From Flavisolibacter sp. (GTDB lineage: Bacteria; Bacteroidota; Bacteroidia; Chitinophagales; Chitinophagaceae), in NCBI GenBank assembly GCA_017745135.1, contig JAGIAB010000226.1, positions 1-6,406 on the forward strand: a stretch of 6,406 bases of DNA, in the 5' to 3' direction. The notes beneath the pieces were generated by a model, which was not told the origin of the DNA, did not search any database, and worked only from the letters and a program-made list of their open reading frames with translations. Of this stretch, positions 1 to 4,991 are shown piece after piece; within the stretch, counting starts at the first letter, position 1, and the number at the start of each line of letters is the position of its first letter. The translations under genes and the position numbers were made by a program.

Positions 1-255
1 GTATATATTGCCCATACCCTGAATGATGGCATTTCCCGCCTTAACGAAATTGTTCCTGACTATTTATTTATTGACTACAATTTACCCGACGGATTGGGCT
101 GGGATAAACTTCCGGAGTTGTATCAAAAATACCCCGACATACAGTTTCATTTGATCAGCGCTTTCCGGCCAACCATGCCTTCGGAGCTGGATGGTGCGAA
201 GCTTACTATTTGGGAAAAGCCGATTAGCTTAAAGTCTCTGGATAATTTTTTCTAA
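1..255 (+). CDS. Response-regulator receiver domain protein, C-terminal part (5' end outside window)
   Basis: The frame is open from base 1 to a TAA at 253-255, giving the last 84 residues. The fragment matches the second half of a CheY-like receiver domain. The hydrophobic strand and phosphoacceptor region PDYLFIDYNLPDG places the likely phosphorylated Asp at residue 25 of the fragment. The beta-4 switch Ser lies in HLISAF (Ser53), and the conserved Lys-Pro pair is in WEKPI (Lys73-Pro74). Spacings of 28 residues from Asp to Ser and 20 from Ser to Lys fit the fold. The missing upstream part should carry the acidic pair of beta-1. The protein ends about ten residues after Lys-Pro, so no output domain follows: it is either a stand-alone receiver or the C-terminal receiver of a larger protein such as a hybrid histidine kinase. 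The partner kinase cannot be told from this window. Confidence 0.85.
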   Translation, partial: VYIAHTLNDGISRLNEIVPDYLFIDYNLPDGLGWDKLPELYQKYPDIQFHLISAFRPTMPSELDGAKLTIWEKPISLKSLDNFF

Positions 256-506
256 GACTACCTTGTCTGTGATTGGATTAAAAAGAAAAGGTAAGATATT
301 CAAGAAAGCGGCAATAGAAAGTGCGTATGTGATTGATTTTTGGGGCTTCTGAAAAGAGGAAAATTTTTATGAACCGATCTGCATTGCTACTATTGATCAC
401 CGGGTTGCGTCGCACTCTTGTACGTTCCGTAACTCTGTCCGGCACAATTGGAGCGTTATCACTGCATGTAAGTTTCTTTTGAGGCAAGTTCCACCTCACC
501 CTCCTG

Positions 507-528
507 TCCCTCTCCACATAGAGAGGGA
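507..528. repeat. Hairpin with 8-bp stem inside element copy 1
   Basis: TCCCTCTC (507-514) and GAGAGGGA (521-528) are perfectly complementary around the six-base loop CACATA. The C-rich strand contains the word CCTGTCCC (503-510). The same word occurs on the minus strand just after the stop codons of gltA and tgt, suggesting a relative of those downstream repeats. No T-run follows, so there is no reason to call a terminator. Confidence 0.65.
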
Positions 529-603
529 AGCAGCACACAACGCCAACTTACACTACGAGTTCTACTGCTTTCATTATTCATTTGTTCATCCTTCGTAAAT
601 GTT

Positions 604-670
604 CGGCTCCTACGGAGCCGCAATTCACTTGGTGGATTTTTTTTCTACCAAGGTTTCGCTCCTACGGAGC
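604..670. repeat. Paired GCTCC-TAC-GGAGC palindrome module
   Basis: Two palindromes with the same core lie about 37 bases apart. The first, at 604-620, has 7-bp arms CGGCTCC and GGAGCCG around TAC. The second, at 658-670, has 5-bp arms GCTCC and GGAGC around TAC. Between them CTTGGT (628-633) and ACCAAG (647-652) can pair around a T-rich loop, so the module can form three hairpins in a row. A degenerate core occurs in element copy 2 at 6332-6344. From memory, paired GCTCC(G)TAGGAGC repeats are scattered through many Bacteroidota genomes; I could not check this here. Confidence 0.7.
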
Positions 671-908
671 TATGAAAAAACTACAACGTTTGTGATGTGT
701 CATTTTAGTGATGGCCCCATGCACGATGCTCAGTAGAATTAGTGAACGTACAAGTGAGTGACACAACGAAAGATGAAAGTAGTAATGAAGATCACTACAC
801 AATCATCAACCTTTTTTTAAAGAGCTCACTTCAAATAAAGTAGTATCCTCCGACTTCATACCTCGTTTCTTTAAAAGAACTGCCGAATCAAAAAAGCCTC
901 TCCCACCT

Positions 909-926
909 TCCCGATAGCTATCGGGA
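909..926. repeat. Perfect 18-bp palindrome
   Basis: TCCCGATAGCTATCGGGA is its own reverse complement. It lies inside the composite terminator after gltA. I recall this word as a frequent intergenic palindrome in Bacteroidota, which would make it a dispersed repeat rather than a specific operator; this was not verified. Confidence 0.75.
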
Positions 927-948
927 TCCCCCACCGGGGGACAGGGGG
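927..948. repeat. 22-bp hairpin repeat, copy after gltA
   Basis: The 22 bases read T, five C, ACC, five G, ACA, five G. They are identical to 3746-3767. Five C and the first five G form a hairpin with a three-base loop. The repeat begins one base beyond the gltA stop codon (950-952). The second G5 block (944-948) could instead pair with the C6 run at 955-960, which encodes the last residues of the protein. Confidence 0.85.
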
Positions 949-949
949 A

Positions 950-2275
950 TTACTCCCCCCAAATTTCGTCCTCGCCATTCAACCATTTCTTCACTAGGCG
1001 TGTAGAAACAGATTTTGGACGTTCGATGGGAAATCCAAGAATACGATCCCAACACAAACTTGCTAATACGCCCAATGCACGACTTACACCAAACAATACT
1101 GTGTAAAATTCGTACTCCACCATTCCATAATGTACCAACAATGCCCCACTATGTGCATCAACGTTAGGCCATGGATTTTTGATTTTCCCAAGAGATTGAA
1201 GAATGGGTGGCACCGCTTCATAAATATTCCAGACTGTTTGCACTAACGGATCATCAGGCATATGCTTCTTACCGAATTCCATTTGTGCAGTGAAACGTGG
1301 ATCGGTTTTACGCAAAACAGCATGACCATAACCGGGAACCACTTTCCCCTGGCTCAAGGTCTTCTTCACATATTCTGAAATTTGGTCTTTGGTTGGCAAT
1401 TCGGTGTTGAGTTCTTCCCTCATCTCAAATATCCACTTGATCACTTCCTGGTTAGCCAATCCGTGAAGCGGACCTGCCAATCCGTTCATACCGGCAGCAA
1501 AACTTAAATAAGGATCCGATAAAGCAGAACCCACCAAATGCGTTGCATGCGCAGAAACATTACCGCCTTCATGATCGGCATGAATGGTCATGTACAAACG
1601 CATTAATTCCTTGAAGCTTTCATCTTCGTATCCCATCATGTGGGCAAAATTGCCGGCCCAATCCAGCAAGCCATTCGGCTGAATGTGATCGCCATTTTTA
1701 TATTTTCTTCTATAGATATAAGCTGCCACGCGGGGCAATCTTGCAATCAGGTCCATTGAATCGTCAAATACGGCATCCCAATAATCTTTCTTGCTCATAC
1801 CTGCAGCATAACGCTTGGCAAACTGACTTTGGGTTTGCAGGGCCATAACGGCCACTACAAATTGCGTCATGGGATGGGCATTCACAGGCAGCGCCTCAAT
1901 GGTATCAAACACATAGTTGGGCACATGGCTTCTGCGCTGCCATACTGCGGTTACGTGTTGGGCCTGTTCATCCGTTGGTAACTCGCCAACCAGCATTAAA
2001 TAAAATAAGCCTTCGGGCAGGGGTTCATTGCCGCCTTCGGCTTTTGGTAATTTTTGTTGGAGGTCCGGAATGGAATAACCACGAAAGCGAATACCTTCCT
2101 GCGCATCCAGTAAAGAAGTTTCAGTAACAAGGCCGGTGATACCACGCATACCCTGGTAGATCTGCGATAGCTGTACCTCGCCTATTTTTTTATTTCCGTG
2201 TTCTTTTAAAAGTTCTTTGATCTCGGCTGCGAGGACTTCACCTTTTGCCTTAAACCGCTCCTTAATAATTTCCAT
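950..2275 (-). CDS. gltA: Citrate (Si)-synthase, mitochondrial/eukaryotic type
   Basis: This enzyme condenses oxaloacetate and acetyl-CoA to citrate at entry to the TCA cycle in the cytoplasm. The chosen protein has 441 residues. The catalytic triad of the family is visible: His271 in GPLHGLANQE, His318 in VPGYGHAVLRKTDPRF and Asp373 in NVDAHSG. The block HADHEGGNVSAHATHLVGSALSDPYLSFA (232 onward) closely resembles mitochondrial citrate synthases rather than the hexameric E. coli GltA, so a dimeric enzyme without the E. coli-type NADH site is likely (inference). The frame is open to an ATG at 2344, but the ATG at 2273-2275 (MEIIKERF) is preferred. It fits the family N-terminus, and a candidate promoter at 2315-2346 would start transcription inside the longer version. 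There is no strong ribosome-binding site, as is common in Bacteroidota. A composite terminator follows the gene. Confidence 0.96.
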   Translation of the reverse strand: MEIIKERFKAKGEVLAAEIKELLKEHGNKKIGEVQLSQIYQGMRGITGLVTETSLLDAQEGIRFRGYSIPDLQQKLPKAEGGNEPLPEGLFYLMLVGELPTDEQAQHVTAVWQRRSHVPNYVFDTIEALPVNAHPMTQFVVAVMALQTQSQFAKRYAAGMSKKDYWDAVFDDSMDLIARLPRVAAYIYRRKYKNGDHIQPNGLLDWAGNFAHMMGYEDESFKELMRLYMTIHADHEGGNVSAHATHLVGSALSDPYLSFAAGMNGLAGPLHGLANQEVIKWIFEMREELNTELPTKDQISEYVKKTLSQGKVVPGYGHAVLRKTDPRFTAQMEFGKKHMPDDPLVQTVWNIYEAVPPILQSLGKIKNPWPNVDAHSGALLVHYGMVEYEFYTVLFGVSRALGVLASLCWDRILGFPIERPKSVSTRLVKKWLNGEDEIWGE

Positions 2276-2314
2276 TCCTATAATTTTTTTGAGAGAGTGA
2301 TAAATTGCAAGCCG

Positions 2315-2346
2315 TAAAGTTATTGAATGAGGGTTGGGCAGCAAAA
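2315..2346 (-). promoter_or_regulatory. Candidate gltA promoter
   Basis: On the minus strand TTTTG (2346-2342) is followed after 19 bases by TAACTTTA (2322-2315). This resembles the Bacteroidota pattern of a TTG -33 element and a TAnnTTTG -7 element, with only the last base of the -7 box off. Transcription would start near 2308-2311, giving a leader of about 35 bases before the ATG at 2275. This also argues against the upstream ATG at 2344. Confidence 0.5.
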
Positions 2347-2383
2347 TCGATATTGTCGTGAAATTGTAGTTTCCAAGGTTGGG

Positions 2384-2460
2384 ATGAGGTCAGAAGTCAG
2401 AAGTCAGAAGTCGGAGGTCGGAGGTCGGAAATAGAAATAAGAAGTGAGAAGTTGATAGTT
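2384..2460. repeat. Heptamer tandem repeat tract, 11 units, decaying
   Basis: The tract divides exactly into 7-base units. Three identical CAGAAGT units (2391-2411) are followed by two CGGAGGT units (2412-2425). Degenerate units continue to 2460 (CGGAAAT, AGAAATA, AGAAGTG, AGAAGTT, GATAGTT), and one (ATGAGGT) precedes them. One strand is almost purely purine plus T. It fills the gap between the 3' end of the permease gene and the gltA promoter, ending about 40 bases upstream of the -33 element. Slipped-strand expansion is the likely origin (inference). It is not a CRISPR array, as there are no spacers. Confidence 0.85.
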
Positions 2461-2499
2461 AGTAGTAAATGGATAACACGGCTACTTGTTACTTGATTT

Positions 2500-3594
2500 T
2501 TATTTAGGCGCTCTCATATAAAGATAAAGTGCAACAAGACTAAAAAGGATGTTAGGTAACCATGCGGCCAATATTGGAGGAAGGTCGCCCTGAACAGAAA
2601 ACACCGTTGAAAAACGATCAGACAAAATAAAAAAGGCTGCGATGATGATGCCCAGTGCCAGGTGTAATCCACTGCCGCCTCGGGTTTTTCTTCCGGCAAT
2701 GATGGCCCCGATCATGGTGAGCAAGAGTACAGTAAATGGTGTTGCCGAACGCCGGTAAGCCTCCACCTCAAATGCTTCCAACCCTTCGCGGCCTCTTAAC
2801 TTTTCTGTTTGAATAAATTTATTTAGTTCAGGCGTAGTGAGTTTATCTTTCAGGTATTCGTCGTTAGTAAGATCAACCGGCTTTAGCTTAAGATCAATGT
2901 TCATGAGTGGAATTTCACGAAGCGTTTCTCTCGTGCTATCGATCCTTCTTTCTGTAACATTAATAAGTTTCCAGTTACGTTTTGCCGTATCCCATTCCAT
3001 CTTTTGTGCACGAAGGCTATAAAACACCTCTCCCTTCCTCACTTTTTCAAGAGAGAAAACAGAAGCCGATTTGGAACTAGTATCAAAATATTTAATACCA
3101 ACGTAGGTGACGGAATCAATTCGTTTGTAAAAACAATTTGAGCACCTGCCTATATCATTGCCGCCAGTCGGACTATCAATATATTTTGCCATGAACGCAT
3201 TGCGAATAGCCGTTGCTTTTGGAATGCCGTACCGGTTAGCAAACCAAAGTCCTACGGCGAAGATGAGACCAGCAAGGAAATAGGGACGAAGCCAGCGGTT
3301 GTAAGTAGCGCCGCTTGCGATGATGGAAATCACTTCCGAACGCAAAGCCATTTTGCTGGTGAAAAAAATCACAGCAATGAAAACAAAAAGCGGATAAAGT
3401 AACCCCCATATCCAGGGAACAAATCCTACATAATATTGTTTTATGATTTCGGAGGTACTCAGCTTGGACTTCACAAAATCATCCGTATGCTCACTGCTGT
3501 CCACTGCCACTCCAATGATGGTAAACAGCAGCATGCAGAAGAAGAAAGTGCTAAAAAACTTTCGCAGTATGTACCGGTCAATCTTTGTGGGCAT
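2500..3594 (-). CDS. LptF/LptG (YjgP/YjgQ) family permease of the LPS export ABC transporter
   Basis: The 364-residue protein is an inner-membrane permease of the Lpt complex, which extracts lipopolysaccharide from the inner membrane and feeds it to the periplasmic bridge with the LptB ATPase. Six likely membrane segments are visible in the family's 3+3 order, at about 12-30, 57-79, 103-120, 285-300, 308-325 and 339-359. They flank a periplasmic jelly-roll-type domain at about 125-280. The cytoplasmic loop ALRSEVISIIASG (83-95) matches the family's coupling region. Start MPTKIDRYILRKFF is typical. Whether it acts as LptF or LptG cannot be fixed from one member, and no partner is in the window. 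An unusual C-x-x-C pair (Cys151, Cys154) lies early in the periplasmic domain. The gene is 174 bases downstream of tgt, with hairpins between them, so separate transcription is plausible. Confidence 0.92.
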   Translation of the reverse strand: MPTKIDRYILRKFFSTFFFCMLLFTIIGVAVDSSEHTDDFVKSKLSTSEIIKQYYVGFVPWIWGLLYPLFVFIAVIFFTSKMALRSEVISIIASGATYNRWLRPYFLAGLIFAVGLWFANRYGIPKATAIRNAFMAKYIDSPTGGNDIGRCSNCFYKRIDSVTYVGIKYFDTSSKSASVFSLEKVRKGEVFYSLRAQKMEWDTAKRNWKLINVTERRIDSTRETLREIPLMNIDLKLKPVDLTNDEYLKDKLTTPELNKFIQTEKLRGREGLEAFEVEAYRRSATPFTVLLLTMIGAIIAGRKTRGGSGLHLALGIIIAAFFILSDRFSTVFSVQGDLPPILAAWLPNILFSLVALYLYMRAPK

Positions 3595-3600
3595 TGCGCA

Positions 3601-3631
3601 GCGAAGTAAGTATAAAAATGCCCATCCCCAA
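3601..3631 (-). promoter_or_regulatory. Candidate promoter of the LptF/LptG gene
   Basis: On the minus strand TTG (3631-3629) is followed after 20 bases by TACTTCG (3608-3602), within the word TTACTTCGC that ends six bases before the start codon. The word differs by one missing base from the TTATCTTCGC boxes before tgt and the glycosyltransferase. If it is a -7 box, the transcript would begin almost at the ATG. The match to TAnnTTTG is imperfect, so this is tentative. Confidence 0.35.
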
Positions 3632-3664
3632 TAACTATTCTAAAAGTTTAAGATTCTGCTAAAG

Positions 3665-3685
3665 CCCCTTCCCCGTGGGAAGAGG
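3665..3685 (-). terminator. Hairpin between tgt and the permease gene, possible weak terminator
   Basis: On the minus strand CCTCTTCCC, loop ACG, then GGGAAGGGG forms a nine-pair stem with one U-G wobble, followed only by CTTTAG. The 3' arm could alternatively pair with the C-rich repeat at the tgt stop codon (3767-3755), making a larger composite hairpin like that after gltA. The weak T-tract limits confidence in termination. Confidence 0.4.
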
Positions 3686-3745
3686 AAAGAGAGTCTACGT
3701 ACTCGAACAGGTCCTATTTGAATCAAAAGTCTCTTTGACCTACGT

Positions 3746-3767
3746 TCCCCCACCGGGGGACAGGGGG
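3746..3767. repeat. 22-bp hairpin repeat, copy after tgt
   Basis: This is identical over 22 bases to 927-948 and sits in the same place, starting one base after the stop codon (TAG at 3771-3769) and in the same orientation relative to the gene. The arms CCCCC and GGGGG pair around a three-base loop. There is no T-run directly after it, only TTTT about 15 bases further on. Confidence 0.85.
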
Positions 3768-3768
3768 C

Positions 3769-4908
3769 CTACAATCTCGTTTTCAAAACCGCTACCATTT
3801 CATTTTTCCAAGTCAAAAAATCGCCTTCCAAAATATGTTTTCTTGCCTCCTTCACCAGCCATAAATAAAACGCCAGGTTCTGAATGGATGCAATCGTCAA
3901 TCCCAGGATTTCCCCTGCTTTAAACAAATGCCGAACATAAGCCTTGCTGTAGTAATGGCTGGTTTCACAATCCAGGCCGTCATCAATGGGAGAAAAATCC
4001 TTTTCCCATTTTTTATTATCAATATTGATCACGCCTTTTGTAGTAAACAACATGGCATTGCGGCCATTGCGGGTGGGCATCACACAATCAAACATATCCA
4101 CTCCCAAAGCAATACACTCCAAAATATTCCACGGAGTACCAACACCCATTAAATAACGGGGTTTTTCTTTGGGTAAGTTTTCACAACATAATTGACAAAT
4201 CTCGTACATCACAGGTTCCGGCTCTCCCACACTTAAACCGCCAATGGCATTACCTGTGGCATTTTTTGAAGTGATGTATTCGCAGGACGCTTTTCTGAGA
4301 TCGTGGTAAACTGCTCCCTGCACAATGGGAAATAAATTTTGTGTATGTTCATATTTATCGGGAGTGGAATTAAAATGGTTAACACACCTGTCGAGCCAAC
4401 GGTGCGTAAGCTTCATAGAGTCTAAGGCATACTTATATTCTGAATTCGCCGGAGGACACTCATCAAAAGCCATCATGATATCGGCACCGATGGTTCTTTC
4501 AATGTCCATTACTTTTTCAGGAGTGAACAAGTGCTTGCTTCCATCGATATGGCTCTGGAACATCACACCTTCTTCATTGATCTTGCGGTTTGCCGCCAAC
4601 GAAAACACCTGGAAGCCCCCGCTATCAGTTAAAACAGGCCTGTTCCAGTTCATAAATTGATGCAACCCACCTGAGGCTTCCATAATTTCCATTCCCGGCC
4701 GTAAATACAAATGATAGGTATTTCCTAAAATTATCTGAGCATTTACCTCGTCTGTAAGCTGCTGCTGCGATACCGCTTTCACACTTCCAATCGTTCCCAC
4801 CGGCATAAAGATCGGTGTCTCAATTTTACCATGATCGGTTGTAATTTTTCCGGCACGGGCAGCAGTTTTATCATCTGTTTTCTTCAATTCAAACTTCAAG
4901 GCAGGCAT
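3769..4908 (-). CDS. tgt: tRNA-guanine transglycosylase (queuine tRNA-ribosyltransferase)
   Basis: Tgt exchanges the wobble guanine of GUN-anticodon tRNAs for the queuosine precursor preQ1 in bacteria. The 379-residue product is near the usual length. Visible landmarks are TPIFMPVGT (31-39), the catalytic TDSGGFQ with Asp95, the base-binding MMAFDECPP with Asp149, FPIVQG (193-198), GGLSVGE (223-229), and GVDMFDCVMPTRNGRN (269-284), which carries the nucleophilic Asp. The usual zinc motif C-x-C-x2-C plus His is largely gone: by my alignment its positions are Leu312, Cys314, Ser317 and Gln343. Loss of the cysteines appears common in Bacteroidota Tgt from memory. The ATG at 4906-4908 (MPALKFEL) is preferred over one 22 codons upstream. 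It fits the family start, and the upstream extension runs through the candidate promoter box. The gene is divergent from the glycosyltransferase across 83 bases. Confidence 0.97.
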   Translation of the reverse strand: MPALKFELKKTDDKTAARAGKITTDHGKIETPIFMPVGTIGSVKAVSQQQLTDEVNAQIILGNTYHLYLRPGMEIMEASGGLHQFMNWNRPVLTDSGGFQVFSLAANRKINEEGVMFQSHIDGSKHLFTPEKVMDIERTIGADIMMAFDECPPANSEYKYALDSMKLTHRWLDRCVNHFNSTPDKYEHTQNLFPIVQGAVYHDLRKASCEYITSKNATGNAIGGLSVGEPEPVMYEICQLCCENLPKEKPRYLMGVGTPWNILECIALGVDMFDCVMPTRNGRNAMLFTTKGVINIDNKKWEKDFSPIDDGLDCETSHYYSKAYVRHLFKAGEILGLTIASIQNLAFYLWLVKEARKHILEGDFLTWKNEMVAVLKTRL

Positions 4909-4912
4909 AGCG

Positions 4913-4922
4913 GCGAAGATAA
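4913..4922 (-). promoter_or_regulatory. Candidate tgt -7 box (leaderless start)
   Basis: TTATCTTCGC on the minus strand lies exactly four bases before the tgt ATG (4908). Its TATCTTCG part differs at one base from the Bacteroidota -7 consensus TAnnTTTG. Transcription starting 4-7 bases after the box would begin at or next to the ATG. No good TTG -33 element is seen at the usual distance. Confidence 0.45.
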
Positions 4923-4977
4923 TCTGCTTTTCATCAAAAATTATGAAATGCAGTCTCTGCTTGAATTGCCACACACC

Positions 4978-4987
4978 TTATCTTCGC
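4978..4987 (+). promoter_or_regulatory. Candidate glycosyltransferase -7 box (leaderless start)
   Basis: The same ten bases, TTATCTTCGC, occur here four bases before the ATG at 4992, as an inverted copy of the tgt box. TATCTTCG is one mismatch from TAnnTTTG. CTG at 4957-4959 lies 19 bases upstream of the TATCTTCG, where a TTG -33 element would be expected. A transcript beginning near 4990-4993 would be leaderless. Confidence 0.45.
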
Positions 4988-4991
4988 AATC

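Larger units (their letters stand above)
376..793. repeat. Non-coding element with ~50-bp imperfect terminal inverted repeats (copy 1)
   Basis: The left arm (376-427) begins GATCTGCATTGCTACT and ends TTGTACGTTC. The reverse complement of the right arm (744-793) begins GATCTTCATTACTACT and ends with the identical TTGTACGTTC. By hand alignment the arms match at roughly three quarters of positions with a few small gaps. Weaker complementarity continues inward for some tens of bases. The interior holds a perfect 8-bp hairpin (507-528) and a two-palindrome module (604-670). There is no transposase and no plausible ORF, and I see no clear target-site duplication outside the arms. A related shorter copy lies at 6187-6406, so this is a repeat family. 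It may be a MITE-like mobile element, a large fold-back or REP-like repeat, or a structured RNA locus. The sequence alone does not decide. The flanking bases 256-375 and 794-889 show nothing I can identify. Confidence 0.7.
890..948 (-). terminator. Composite intrinsic terminator downstream of gltA
   Basis: On the gltA strand the arm CCTGTCCC (945-938) begins a few bases after the stop codon. The arm GGGAGAGG (904-897) can pair with it at seven of eight positions, and C followed by six T (895-890) comes next. The enclosed sequence folds into its own hairpins: CCCCC-GGT-GGGGG at 940-928 and the palindrome at 926-909. A G/C-rich stem plus a T6 tract directly after the gene supports rho-independent termination, though nested repeats make this an unusually complex structure. 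Confidence 0.55.

Noticed and set aside
278..538. Minus-strand 86-codon open frame in the first intergenic region
   Set aside because: It lies across the left arm and hairpin of the repeat element, has an Arg-rich low-quality composition and matches no family. I recall similar translated fragments (with RTRVRRNPV-like text) as spurious ORFs in this phylum, which fits a translated repeat.
2276..2344. Extended N-terminus of citrate synthase (23 extra codons)
   Set aside because: The extra residues are not typical of the family, and the candidate promoter at 2315-2346 would place the transcription start downstream of that ATG.
2384..2460. Possible CRISPR-like array
   Set aside because: The units are directly contiguous heptamers with no spacers, and no cas genes are present.
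2474..2491. TAACA/TGTTA inverted repeat after the permease stop codon
   Set aside because: Five A/T-rich pairs with an eight-base loop and no T-run; probably chance, not a terminator.
4325..4660. Plus-strand 111-codon open frame opposite tgt
   Set aside because: It is fully antisense to an unambiguous gene and shows no recognisable domain. The other short antisense frames opposite tgt, the permease and the glycosyltransferase were dismissed for the same reason.
4909..4974. Extended N-terminus of Tgt (22 extra codons)
   Set aside because: The Tgt family begins near MPALKFEL, and the extension runs back through the candidate -7 box and most of the divergent promoter region.
4909..4991. Possible preQ1 riboswitch upstream of tgt
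   Set aside because: The start codon is four bases from the candidate -7 box, leaving no leader, and no aptamer-like pseudoknot is apparent.
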